64,000 bases of DNA. Origin: Helicobacter pylori. GTDB taxonomy: Bacteria; Campylobacterota; Campylobacteria; Campylobacterales; Helicobacteraceae. The DNA is taken from the NCBI RefSeq assembly GCF_030062585.1, contig NZ_CP071935.1, positions 248,001 to 312,000 on the forward strand. The letters are read 5' to 3'. Each line of letters begins with the position of its first letter. The stretch's first letter is position 1. The translations under genes were made by a program, and so were the position numbers. Positions 28,529-38,072 of the stretch are shown piece by piece. Under the pieces are notes generated by a model that saw nothing but the letters and a program-made list of their open reading frames with translations, made no database searches and was not told the origin of the DNA.

Positions 28529-30997
28529 ATGCTCTTTGATCAAACCTTAACCTATATTTCTTTATTTTCTGGGGCAGGAGTGGGGTGCTATGGGCTTTTA
28601 GAAGAGGGGTTTGAATGCATTGCAACCAATGAAACTTTAGAAAAACGCTTGAATATCCAAAGAATCAACAATAAATGCAAATTTGATGAAGGGTATATTT
28701 GTGGGGACATTAAAGAGCTAGAGATAAAAGAAAAAATTTTAAAACGAATTGAATTTTATTCTAAAAATTTTGGTAATGATAGGGTTGATTTAGTGGTAGC
28801 AACCCCACCTTGTCAAGGCATGAGCGTAGCCAATCATAAAAAGAAAAACGATGAAATCAAACGGAATTCTTTGGTTATTGAGAGCGTTGATTTGATCAAA
28901 CAAATCAAGCCCCGATTTTTTATTTTAGAAAATGTCCCTAGTTTTTATAAAACAGGTTGTATAGACAAAAATGATAATTTATTAGAAATAGGAACTATGA
29001 TAGAGCAAAATTTGAGTGGCGATTATATGCTCTATGATGAGGTAATCAATTTTAAAAATTTTGGAGCTAATTCAAGCCGAACAAGAACTTTAGTGATAGG
29101 GGTTTGTAAAGAGTTTAAAGATTTTGTGAGTGCGTTAGAATTTTTCCCTGATTTTAAAGAAGAAAAAACCTTAAAAGAAGTGATAGGCTCGTTAAAACCA
29201 CTTACTTGGGGCGAGTATGATAGTGCAGATTTTTATCATAGTTTTAGAACTTATCCAAAGCATATGCAAGAATGGATTAAAGATTTAAAAGAAGGACAAA
29301 GCGCGTTTGAGAATGCAGAATTAAACAAAAAGCCCCATAAAATGGTTGGCAATAAGATTGTCTTAAATGTTTCTAAAAATGGCGATAAATATAAAAGGCA
29401 AAAATATCATAGCGTTGCTCCTTGCATTCATACAAGAAACGACCAGATGGCTAGCCAAAACACGATTCACCCCAAAGATGACAGAGTGTTTTCCATTAGA
29501 GAGCTGATGCTTTTAATGAATATCCCTAGCCGTTTTAAGTGGTTAGATTCAGAATTACAAGAATTAAACGCCCTTAACCAACAAGAAAAAGAAAAAATCT
29601 CCAAACAAAACGAAATGAACATCAGACAAAGTATCGGCGAAGCTGTTCCAACGATTATTTTTAAGCAAATCGCTTTAAAAATTAAAAATTTTATGTCTCA
29701 AATCCATTTAAGCTATAAAGAAATCATTAAGTTTATTGATTTGCATTCTTTATCAGAGCCACAAAATTTAAAGCGATTTATTTTAGAAAATAAAAACAAG
29801 ATTGCAAGAGCGAGTTTGGTGAGTTTGGCAGAAATGGCTAATTCTAAACGCATAGAAAAAAGCGCGTATTTTACAAACCCTTTTATTATTAATGAGATAG
29901 CGAAGTTATTGCCAAGTTTTAAACAAGAGAGCGTTACCATCATAGAGCCAAGTGTAGGGTGTGGGAATTTCTTAAGCGCTCTTTTTAAAAAATACGCTTC
30001 TGTTAAAAAAGTTTATTTGAAGTGTATAGATATTGATAAAAATAGTTTAGAAATTTTAGAGATTTTATATAAAGATTGCATTCCTAACAACTTTGAGATA
30101 GAATTGATTTGCACAGATTTTCTAGCCTATGAATGCGGCAAAGTGGATTTAATTGTGGGAAATCCTCCTTTTGGCAAAACGCATGAAAGATTTAAAGGTT
30201 ATAGTTTAGGGCTCACTCATTTAGCAGGGATTTTTTTAGAAAAGTCTTTAAAACTAGCTAACTTTACAGCGATGGTTATGCCTAAAAACCTTTTAAACAC
30301 TAAAGAGTATGCAGAAACCAGAACTAAGCTTGAAAAAAAGGGAGTAGGAGCGATTTTAGATTTTGGCGAGCTTGGTTTTAAGGGTGTTTTAGTAGAAACA
30401 ATTGCTATTGTTACACAAAAATCAAAAGAAATTTTAGCACGTTCATTACCCCTAAATCTAAGCATCAAACAAAAGCCAAGCTATATTTTTGACAAGCGGT
30501 TGCCCTATTGGGTTATCTATCGCAACGCTTTTTTTGATAAGGTGTTTCATTCCATGCAGTTTGGTCTTTTTGAAGTGTTTAGAGACAGACAAATCACTAA
30601 TTCTGTGTTGGTTAAAAATGGTATTCGTGTGATTAAATCTCGCAATATTGATGAAAACGGAAAGATTATTAGCGTTGAAAATTACGATAGCTACATTCAA
30701 AAAGAGGTTTTAAACCCGTTCAAGATAGCTTCATTTTTAGACAGAGATGATGTCTATTTAACCCCCAATATGACCTATAAACCAAGGATTTTAAAAAAAG
30801 AAAAAGGCTATGTGGTTAATGGATCTGTGGCTATTTTAATCCCTAAAAACCCTATATCTTTAAGCAAGAAACAATGCGATTATATTTCTAGCGTTGAATT
30901 TAGAGATTTTTATAAAATCGCTAGGAATTATCAAACGCGCACCTTAAATATTGATAGCATGAGTTGCTTTTGGTTTGGGATTTTAAAGGATAGCTAA
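28529..30997 (+). CDS. Fused C5-cytosine and N6-adenine DNA methyltransferase (M.HpyAV type, HP0054-like)
   Basis: This 822-residue protein contains two methyltransferases. Residues 1-390 form a C5 enzyme: motif I ISLFSGAGVGCYGLLEEGF, motif IV TPPCQG with catalytic Cys95, ENVP, and motif X QSIGEAVP. Residues about 440-822 form a gamma-type N6-adenine enzyme: motif I IIEPSVGCGNF, then motif IV NPPFG at 545-549. One enzyme modifying each strand of an asymmetric site fits M.HpyAV (CCTTC), which in 26695 is HP0054. Both active sites look intact. The next gene, its nuclease, starts inside its stop codon. Base composition is more AT-rich than putA/putP, suggesting transfer. Confidence 0.9.
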   Translation: MLFDQTLTYISLFSGAGVGCYGLLEEGFECIATNETLEKRLNIQRINNKCKFDEGYICGDIKELEIKEKILKRIEFYSKNFGNDRVDLVVATPPCQGMSVANHKKKNDEIKRNSLVIESVDLIKQIKPRFFILENVPSFYKTGCIDKNDNLLEIGTMIEQNLSGDYMLYDEVINFKNFGANSSRTRTLVIGVCKEFKDFVSALEFFPDFKEEKTLKEVIGSLKPLTWGEYDSADFYHSFRTYPKHMQEWIKDLKEGQSAFENAELNKKPHKMVGNKIVLNVSKNGDKYKRQKYHSVAPCIHTRNDQMASQNTIHPKDDRVFSIRELMLLMNIPSRFKWLDSELQELNALNQQEKEKISKQNEMNIRQSIGEAVPTIIFKQIALKIKNFMSQIHLSYKEIIKFIDLHSLSEPQNLKRFILENKNKIARASLVSLAEMANSKRIEKSAYFTNPFIINEIAKLLPSFKQESVTIIEPSVGCGNFLSALFKKYASVKKVYLKCIDIDKNSLEILEILYKDCIPNNFEIELICTDFLAYECGKVDLIVGNPPFGKTHERFKGYSLGLTHLAGIFLEKSLKLANFTAMVMPKNLLNTKEYAETRTKLEKKGVGAILDFGELGFKGVLVETIAIVTQKSKEILARSLPLNLSIKQKPSYIFDKRLPYWVIYRNAFFDKVFHSMQFGLFEVFRDRQITNSVLVKNGIRVIKSRNIDENGKIISVENYDSYIQKEVLNPFKIASFLDRDDVYLTPNMTYKPRILKKEKGYVVNGSVAILIPKNPISLSKKQCDYISSVEFRDFYKIARNYQTRTLNIDSMSCFWFGILKDS

Positions 30998-32095
30998 TGA
31001 AAGAACAGCAAATTATTGATTTTTTAAAAATCAGAGATTATGACATTAGAAAAACACAAAACGCGCGATGGATAGATCAAAAATGCACCCCTGATGTGTT
31101 GTCTCTTGTTGCTGATTGTATTTTAGAGTTTACGCAATATAATATTGAGAAATCATTTTCTATTAAGGATATTTGGGATAGCCCTTACACCAATGAAAAT
31201 GTTAAAATGATTTTTTCTAAACCTGATTTAAATTCTGACTTTTCCATGCATGAATACGATAAGTTTTTTTCTCAGCCTATTAATTTATCCTTTATTTGAC
31301 AACTTTTTACAAAAACAAGACACAGAAAGTTTCAAACAACTAAAAGATGGTTTCACTCATTTTACTATCAATAACACAGCAATCAATAACGCTACGGAAT
31401 GTTTTAGGATTTTTACTAAAATTATCAATCCTTTAGCTTTTTATTATGGTAAAAAAGGCACAAGAAAAGGGTTTTTATCTAACACTATAACTACAAAAGA
31501 TGAGCTTAATTACAATCGTATCAATTGGCGAGATATAGGAAAAGATAAAAATATCACCAGACAAGAATACGATCTTATAAACTCTAAAAGGATTGCTAAT
31601 TCTAACTATCTTATTTCAAAAGCTAAGAAAGTGGTGAAACAATATAATGATAAATTCAATCATTCTCTTTCTGAAGTGAAAGGAGAAAATGAAACAGCGC
31701 AAGCCACACAAATGCACCATATTTTCCCTGTTCAAGACTTTCCTCTTATTGCTGATTATATAGAAAATCTTATCGCGCTCACGCCCAATCAGCATTTTAT
31801 TTACGCCCACCCTAATAATCAAACCCGCTTGATTGATAAAGATTTTCAATATATCTGTTTATTAGCTAAAACAAATACAATTTTTAATGACACTCAAGAT
31901 GTATATGATTGGAAACATTACATTTTTGTGTTGAATATGGGTCTCAAAACAACTATCTTTTCTCAAGTCAATAATAAACGGGAATTATTGCGAGCAATAG
32001 ATACTTTTTATTTTGATTTTAACAAGAGCAAAGATCCAAGTTGGCAATATTTGCTAGATAAAAACGATTTAAGAGCTTTCAAGCTAAAATTTTAA
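30997..32095 (+). pseudogene. HNH restriction endonuclease (R.HpyAV type, HP0053-like), frameshifted at a T7 tract
   Basis: The gene starts with an ATG overlapping the methyltransferase stop. Its frame continues to FSMHEYDKFF and then stops at 31297-31299 after an out-of-frame tail. The frame shifted at the T7 run 31264-31270 continues from LSLLIYPLFDNFLQKQ to the stop at 32095. With T6 the two parts join into one protein of about 365 residues. The downstream part has the HNH signature MHHIFPVQDF ... ENLIALTPNQHF, matching the HNH family to which HpyAV belongs. As sequenced the nuclease is OFF, while its methyltransferase is intact. Confidence 0.8.
31264..31270 (+). repeat. T7 tract at the restriction endonuclease frameshift
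   Basis: Seven T follow the codons for Tyr-Asp-Lys. Loss of one T joins the two open frames of the nuclease exactly, so slippage here is the simplest cause of the frameshift. Confidence 0.75.
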
Positions 32096-32210
32096 TAAGT
32101 TTTATTGACACCGGCTATAAAAACCCGCTTGACTTATCTTAGTCTTTCTTAAGCCATGCTTTGTTAGTAGCATTCTAAAACCCTTAAACAAAAACTAATG
32201 AGCGCTGTTT

Positions 32211-32216
32211 TATAAT
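32211..32216 (+). promoter_or_regulatory. -10 element upstream of the truncated R-M gene
   Basis: TATAAT lies 12 nt before an ATG at 32228. That ATG opens only an 11-codon frame (ending TTT TAA), and the conserved frame begins at TTG 32239, out of phase with it. Confidence 0.45.
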
Positions 32217-32238
32217 CCCTTTAAAAAATGAAAGGTTA

Positions 32239-32799
32239 TTGTTGCTTGTTTCTCGCTTTTTAAACGCCATTGATCCCTTTAATTTGGGGGTGTTGTTGAG
32301 CCGTTTCCAAATTAAAAATGGTTGTATTTATGGGGTGTGTTCTTACAAGGCTTCAAAATTTATCTCTGGCTATGAAGAAAGCAAAGCGCAAGTTTTAAAC
32401 GCTCTCAACACTTTAAGCGCATATCCAATTTGGCAATCCAATCAAGAAAGCGTTACAAAAATCAAAGGAACTTTTGTTTTCATTTTAGAAAACGACTTGC
32501 ATTTAGACGAAAACTCTTTTTACAAGAAACTTTTAAACCTGCTCATAGACAACGACTTTTTTAACCGCTCTCATTTAATAACTCCCAGCAATGGCACCAA
32601 CTCCCACCCTGAATTGCACCGCTCTATCACGCCCAGAGAAGCCGCCAGGATACAGAGTTTTAGCGATGATTATATCTTTTATGGCAATAAAACGAGCGTT
32701 TGCAAGCAAATCGGTAACGCCGTGCCTCCTCTTCTAGCCCTAGCCTTAGGCAAAGCGATCTTAAAAAGCGCAAGAAATGATACAAATCCATCACGCTGA
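32239..32799 (+). pseudogene. Truncated/fused gene ending in the C-terminal part of a C5-cytosine methyltransferase
   Basis: This is a 186-residue frame. The last ~60 residues carry C5 methyltransferase motifs IX-X (HRSITPREAARIQSFSDDY and KQIGNAVPPLLALALG). The motifs that bind the cofactor and attack cytosine (FxGxG and PCQ) are absent, so it cannot methylate DNA. The N-terminal ~110 residues (NGCIYGVCSYKASKF) are not recognised and probably derive from the neighbouring HP0052-like gene. In 26695 this place holds HP0052 and a full C5 methyltransferase, HP0051 (from memory), so I infer a deletion joining the two. The start is also doubtful: the ATG at 32228 is out of frame. Confidence 0.65.
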
Positions 32800-33958
32800 C
32801 GCTTTTGAAATCATCAAGGATTTTCACCAGCAAAATTTAAAAGTGGATGCGATCATCACTGATCCTCCTTATAACATTTCGGTTAAAAACAATTTTTCCA
32901 CCCTAAAGAGCGCTAAAAGGCAAGGTATAGATTTTGGGGAATGGGATAAAAATTTCAAGCTTTTAGAATGGATCGCACGCTACGCCCCCCTAGTCAATCC
33001 AAACGGCTGCATGGTGATTTTTTGCTCTTACAGGTTTATAAGCTATATCGCTGATTTTTTAGAAGAAAACGGCTTTGTGGTCAAAGACTTTATCCAATGG
33101 GTTAAAACTAATCCCATGCCAAGAAACATCCACCGGCGCTATGTCCAAGACACGGAATTTGCCCTGTGGGCGGTTAAAAAGAAAGCCAAATGGGTGTTTA
33201 ACAAACCCAAAAATGAAAAATATTTACGGCCCTTGATCTTAAAAAGCCCTGTGGTGAGCGGGCTTGAAAGAGTCAAACACCCCACGCAAAAAAGCCTAGC
33301 CTTAATGGAAAAAATCATTTCCATCCACACAAACCCGCCTGATGGCTCTGTGCATGTGTCTTGCCCCTTAAATTTAAACGATGAGAGCCTTAGGCTTTCT
33401 TTGATTAAAAGACTCCCTTGGATAAAAGAACAGCAACAAAATTTTTTAAACCAAAACAGACAGAGCCAAAGAGGAATGCTAGAGAGAGAAAGCCATTATC
33501 TTTTTGGGAAACGCTATTTATTAAAGATTGAACACACCATAAAAAAACACTTCGTCCTCCAAAGCCCTAAATATTTAATCTTGCATGTCCATCAAAAGAC
33601 AAGCTTAGAAAACCGCTTAAAAGTGTTAGAAAACTATTACAGACAAGTTTTAAGAGAAAAAATACAAACCTATATCAACCAATACGAAAAGATTTTAAAC
33701 GAGAGCATACAGAGCTTTAAAATCCAAAAAATGAAACGGATATGGGGGAGTTGTAATATTGCTAAACGCACCCTACTTTTTAACTTGGAATTGGCTAAAG
33801 CGCCTAGAAAGGGCATTGAATATGTGGTTGTGCATGAATTATTGCATTTAAAAGCACGCCACCACAACGAATACTTTAGGGATTTGCTGAGTTTGTATTT
33901 GCCTAATTGGCAAAGGGCTAAGGCCAGCCTCAAAGAAACTTATTTGGAATATTCTTAA
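32777..33958 (+). pseudogene. Truncated N6-adenine methyltransferase fused to a YgjP/DUF45-type metallopeptidase
   Basis: This is a 393-residue chimera. Residues 1-187 are a beta-class adenine methyltransferase with motif IV DPPYN at 29-33, up to VKHPTQKSLALMEKIISIHT. The DPFxGSGTT motif I, which should come next and binds AdoMet, is missing. From about residue 188 the sequence is the YgjP/DUF45 family (PDGSVHVSCPLNLN), with the zinc motif HELLH at 353-357 in VVVHELLHLKARHHNEYF and the usual C-terminal end. In 26695 these are separate genes, HP0050 and HP0049 (from memory). The methyltransferase is surely dead. The metallopeptidase part keeps its catalytic motif but lacks its own N-terminus. 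Confidence 0.75.
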
Positions 33959-34045
33959 ATAAACTCCATCATCTCAATGAAACCGCTAAGCGGCTGATTT
34001 GAGCGGCTCATCATCGCTCAACAATCCCCCTCCTTTTTAAAGCCT

Positions 34046-36574
34046 TTAGAAAGTGTAGTTCAAATACGCTGTAACCGATCTTCCAGGCGCGGGTTGCAAG
34101 CCTGCAGGGCTAGAGCCAATCCCTGTAAAATAATACTTCATGTTGAAGATGTTGTTGATTTGCAAGCTTCCTGTAACTCTGTGTCGTCCGTTTTCCCAAA
34201 AAATTTGGCTCACTTGGATATTCCACACCCAATACCAAGGCAAGAGTCCTTCATGCTGGGTCATACACCAAGCTTCGCATTGATAGCCGCTATTAAGAAC
34301 GCTTTCATAGTTGTTCCCCCCACTATAATATTGCATCCCATAATAGCCTCCTGCTGCACTGTTGCTAATCCCACTATAAGCACGGCTATAAAAATAGCTA
34401 GAAATACCAATGGTGGTTTTACGCCAATTGTAACGAGCGTCAAGAATGAACTGGAAAGGGCTTACAAAAGGGAAATGCTTGTTATAGCTAGTCCCTTTTA
34501 GCACATCCCCGTTCAAGTCGGTTAAAGGGCCATGGCTGGTTACACGAGTGTCAATGTAGTTGAAAGCGGCATGGAATTGCAACCCTCTAATAGGCCTGTA
34601 ATACAATTCCAGCTCCACGCCTTGAGAATAGCCATTAATGGGGCGCACATTACCTTTCATGGGGCCGCTTGTATAGACTGAATACTGCCCGGTGGCAAAA
34701 TCGCGTGCCCAAATCCTAAAGTAGTCCGCATTGAAGCTGAATTTATCTTTATAGGTGTAGCGCGCTCCTGCTTCCACCGTGTCAAAGTGTTGGGTGAAAT
34801 ACTCCGCTCCTCCATAGCTCAAAACGTCTAATTGAGGCGGGACGAAAGAGCGTTGGTAGTTGAAGTAGGTAAGCACATTGTGATCGCCTTGCACAGGGAT
34901 AAAGCCAATGTTGGTTGAGGGCATCCAATTGTTCATGTGCTTGATTTTTCTTAAATCCTTCTCAGGGATTTGCGCCCAATTAGCCGCATTTTCGTTGTTG
35001 TATTGCACAAAAGCGTAGCGCAAACCAGGCACAATAAAAAAGCGCCCATCCCAAGCTTCAATGCGATCGCTCAAATAAACTGCTGTGTAATTGTTACGCC
35101 AGTTATTCCAGTTTCTATAAACGCCATGCTTGATGTGGGGTTTCCAACCGCTCATCACGTTAGCACCCTCACACAAGAATCCTGCCCCCTCACCGCTCGT
35201 TTTGGTGGTGCATTCATTGGTGTTTAAGTATTGGCGCTGTAAAAAAGTGGTGGTCATGAAACGCAAGCCCATGATAAAGGTTTGCTTGACTTTCCCGGTA
35301 TTGACGATCAGATTCACTTTAGGCTCAAAAGCGTTGTTAATGGAGCGCACAGGGTTTTCTACTTCTGCCCAACCATTGTAGTTAGTGGCATAATAAGGCA
35401 CAGCCAAGTTATACCCTGCCGGAAGTCCCGCCGCCCTACATGCCGCTTCGCTAAAACAAGTAACCATGTTAGCGCTATTGTAGCTAGAGCTCACTTGAAA
35501 GTCCCTAGTCATCAACTGCCCATAGTAGGTGAAGCTAAAAGTCCCGCCCACTTTGTCTAAATCCCCGAAGCGGTTTTCATACACAGCCCCAAAGCGTTGT
35601 GAGCGCCCGCCTTTTTGGTTTAAGGGGCGCAAATTAGCGAAGCGGTTTATTTTGTAATCTTGCTCGCTGAGTGATCCCGGTTGAGCGATAGCAAAATCGT
35701 AGTATTGGTAATAGGCTTTAATCCCATTGCTTTCATTGATGTCATAGACCCCATCTAGCCAATAGTTTGAAATATTAGAGGGGCTATTGTCCCTAAAGCC
35801 TTGTCCTCTAACCCAGTTAGCTTGCGCTTGGATACCCACATGCTTATTGATCATCCCTCCGCTTCTCACATAAGTGTTATAGAGGAGGTTGTTGCCTAAA
35901 GACTTGATGAAAGAAGGATCGCCGGTTTTATCAGGGGGAGCGGCAAACCCAGCGTTTCTAGCCTTAGCCCAATAAGTGATCCTTTCAGCCGCTTGGTTTT
36001 CCCATTGAGTAGGGATAGGCTTAGTGATGATATTGACAATACCCCCATAAGTGTTAGGCCCGTATTGCACGCTGCCTCCACCCTTGATCACATCAATGCG
36101 ATCAATGGCTTGAAAGGTAACGGGGAAAATGTCTAGCTCAATGTGAGCGTAGGGGGCCATATAAACAGGAATACCATTAACTAACATCAGCGTCGCATCG
36201 CTATGCCCTGAACCTCCAGCTCCAAAGCCACGGATTTGGATAGTGGGCATAGCCCCCACACCTGTCGCATTCCTAATTTGCAGACCCGGGACATTCTGTA
36301 AAGCTTCTTCAATGCTTTGGTTAGCTTGTTGGGTGAGCGCTTTATTAGAGATCACCGTGCGGCTTCCTGTGTATTTTTTCACTTCTTCATCTTGCCAACT
36401 CTTAGGCGCGGTAATCCCGCTATAACCCAAATTGACCTGCCCAGAATAATCGGATTTATCCTTTTTCCCGGCAGTAGAAACCTTGCCCAAAGTGTAGTCT
36501 TTTTCCTTAGCGAACAAAGACTCTTGGCAAATCAAACTAGCAGTTAAAGCCAACAGAACTTTTTTATGCAACAC
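34046..36574 (-). CDS. fecA3: TonB-dependent outer-membrane receptor, FecA3 type
   Basis: This is an 842-residue TonB-dependent receptor. A signal peptide (LLALTASLICQESLFA) is followed by a TonB-box-like segment. The plug domain (about 70-200) contains SIEEALQNVPGLQIRN and RIDVIKGGGSVQYGPNTYGGIVN. The rest is a 22-strand barrel ending in an aromatic residue (SVTAYLNYTF). Length and its position next to arginase match HP1400 (fecA3) of 26695. That gene is repressed by NikR and is implicated in nickel uptake, although annotated as a ferric dicitrate receptor. The start is GTG 36574, after AAGGAG at 36584-36579; TTG 36571 is an alternative. Confidence 0.88.
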   Translation of the reverse strand: MLHKKVLLALTASLICQESLFAKEKDYTLGKVSTAGKKDKSDYSGQVNLGYSGITAPKSWQDEEVKKYTGSRTVISNKALTQQANQSIEEALQNVPGLQIRNATGVGAMPTIQIRGFGAGGSGHSDATLMLVNGIPVYMAPYAHIELDIFPVTFQAIDRIDVIKGGGSVQYGPNTYGGIVNIITKPIPTQWENQAAERITYWAKARNAGFAAPPDKTGDPSFIKSLGNNLLYNTYVRSGGMINKHVGIQAQANWVRGQGFRDNSPSNISNYWLDGVYDINESNGIKAYYQYYDFAIAQPGSLSEQDYKINRFANLRPLNQKGGRSQRFGAVYENRFGDLDKVGGTFSFTYYGQLMTRDFQVSSSYNSANMVTCFSEAACRAAGLPAGYNLAVPYYATNYNGWAEVENPVRSINNAFEPKVNLIVNTGKVKQTFIMGLRFMTTTFLQRQYLNTNECTTKTSGEGAGFLCEGANVMSGWKPHIKHGVYRNWNNWRNNYTAVYLSDRIEAWDGRFFIVPGLRYAFVQYNNENAANWAQIPEKDLRKIKHMNNWMPSTNIGFIPVQGDHNVLTYFNYQRSFVPPQLDVLSYGGAEYFTQHFDTVEAGARYTYKDKFSFNADYFRIWARDFATGQYSVYTSGPMKGNVRPINGYSQGVELELYYRPIRGLQFHAAFNYIDTRVTSHGPLTDLNGDVLKGTSYNKHFPFVSPFQFILDARYNWRKTTIGISSYFYSRAYSGISNSAAGGYYGMQYYSGGNNYESVLNSGYQCEAWCMTQHEGLLPWYWVWNIQVSQIFWENGRHRVTGSLQINNIFNMKYYFTGIGSSPAGLQPAPGRSVTAYLNYTF

Positions 36575-36625
36575 AAACTCCTTGCGTTTTAAGAGATTAA
36601 AATGCTAAATTATTTAAGTTTTTTG

Positions 36626-36631
36626 AGTATA
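36626..36631 (-). promoter_or_regulatory. Candidate fecA3 -10 element
   Basis: TATACT on the minus strand lies about 52 nt before the fecA3 start. No clear NikR palindrome could be assigned by eye. Confidence 0.4.
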
Positions 36632-36739
36632 GTTGTACAAAAGCAAATAGCAGTCGTAGGTAATAAAAACAAAAAAAACTTAATAACATGCAGAATTTTG
36701 TCATAAAATTCTTAAATTTTTATCAATCCCGTGAAAATC

Positions 36740-36754
36740 TTTTTTTTTTTTTTT
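36740..36754. repeat. T15/A15 homopolymer upstream of fecA3
   Basis: Fifteen T on the plus strand lie about 109 nt upstream of the candidate fecA3 -10, far enough to act only through an upstream element or regulator site. Confidence 0.9.
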
Positions 36755-37091
36755 GATTTCGCTCGGTTTTAGTAGAAAATACCCATTTTTGACACACAAT
36801 GAGCTTGCGTGCGTTCTCAAAACACACAAGACATTCTTTGACGCTAAAAGCGGTTTAACTTTCCATCTAAACACAGCCCCTTATAGAACAAAACATAAGC
36901 TGATAATCTAGGCCTAAGCTTTAAATGATCTCAAAAGCGCTAACGCCCTAAATGATTATCTTTTTGTGTTTGTGTGTATTACCATTTTAGTCTTAAAATC
37001 CTTGATCAAAAGCATTTTGCGTTCATTCTTTCTTGCATCTCTTGTTGTTGGTTTCATTTTTCAACCTTTTATCGTTTGGTTTGAAAAGCGA

Positions 37092-38060
37092 TCAGCGACT
37101 CATTGCAAAAGATCGCTCCTTGTCTTTAATTTTACAGCGATTGATGATAAGATCCAAAATTTCTAAAACCTGCTTTTCTTCTTCGTTGTCGTGTTTGGCG
37201 CTCACTGTGGGGTTGTATTCGGTTACCTCAAGTGCTCCTAATCGGTCTTTAAAACTTTCTAAAAGCAAGCCCAATAATTGCTTTAATTCATCAAAACTCA
37301 GCCCGTTATTTTCACGCACGCCGGTAGAAGTGAAAAGCTTGCCATCCATAATGTCTAAATCCAAGCTAAGGTAAATAATATCCACCGCTTTTAATGATTC
37401 TTTGGTTTTTTGAACCACTCCTTGCATGTTTTCTCTTATCGCACCCACGCTAAATAAAGGAATTTCTAATTCCTTAATCACATCTCTTTCGCTCTGTTCT
37501 GTGCTTCTTACCCCAAAATACACCAAACATTTAGGATCAATTTCTAACCCTCCCTTTTCTAACCCCAAAGAGCAAAGCTTTTGCCATGCCTTTTCTTCGC
37601 TCTCGCTCATGCGATTAACCCCGCTACGGACACGATTTAAAACCATGCCTAAAGGCATGCCGTGAATGTGCTTTGTATCGCTGTCATAAGCCGTATGAAT
37701 ATCCGCATGCGCGTCTAAATACAAAATCCCTATTTTTTTGTCTTTATGAACGCTCCTAAAGGCTTGGAAAATCCCAAACATGTTCGCATGCTCTGAGCTT
37801 AAAATCAAAGGGAATTCTTTTTTCTCAAACACTTCTTTCATGCAAGGGATCAGATTTTCTTTACAAAAAAGGTAGTAATCTTCAAAATTCTTAGCGTATC
37901 TAAACTCTTTATAAAGCACGCACCGCTCTTGAATAATCGTTTGCATGCCTTTAATCACATCGCCATGCGTTGCGCTTAAAGCTTCTCTCAAACGCCTAAC
38001 CCCTTTATCGGTGCCTCTTTTTGACGCTCCTAATTCCGCTTCCAATCCTACTAAAATCAT
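37092..38060 (-). CDS. rocF: Arginase
   Basis: This 322-residue ureohydrolase splits arginine to ornithine and urea, supplying urea to urease and depleting host arginine. Metal-binding motifs are GILYLDAHADIHT (about residue 120) and IIYLSLDLDIMDG (about 230). The first metal-binding His lies in ILSSEHANMFG (about residue 95). H. pylori arginase is known to prefer cobalt. The first part (VGLEAELGASKRGTDKGVRRL) is also typical. It lies 12 nt after an amino-acid permease gene on the same strand, so the two may be cotranscribed. Confidence 0.95.
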   Translation of the reverse strand: MILVGLEAELGASKRGTDKGVRRLREALSATHGDVIKGMQTIIQERCVLYKEFRYAKNFEDYYLFCKENLIPCMKEVFEKKEFPLILSSEHANMFGIFQAFRSVHKDKKIGILYLDAHADIHTAYDSDTKHIHGMPLGMVLNRVRSGVNRMSESEEKAWQKLCSLGLEKGGLEIDPKCLVYFGVRSTEQSERDVIKELEIPLFSVGAIRENMQGVVQKTKESLKAVDIIYLSLDLDIMDGKLFTSTGVRENNGLSFDELKQLLGLLLESFKDRLGALEVTEYNPTVSAKHDNEEEKQVLEILDLIINRCKIKDKERSFAMSR

Positions 38061-38072
38061 TTTATCGCTCCT

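Larger units (their letters stand above)
36575..37091. other. 517-nt intergenic region between rocF and fecA3
   Basis: It holds the fecA3 Shine-Dalgarno, a candidate -10 TATACT at 36631..36626 (minus strand), and a 15-nt poly-A/T run at 36740-36754. From 36800 to 37091 I see no convincing gene. A 33-codon Lys/Arg-rich frame (37057-36956, minus) has an AAAGG upstream but no other support. Confidence 0.55.

Noticed and set aside
28529-34045. An integrated prophage or insertion sequence in the R-M zone
   Set aside because: No integrase, transposase, terminal repeats or phage structural genes are present; the genes are R-M genes and their remnants.
36956-37057. 33-codon minus-strand frame after rocF
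   Set aside because: It has an AAAGG upstream but a K/R/T-rich composition, no recognisable similarity and no neighbouring operon; too weak to call a gene.
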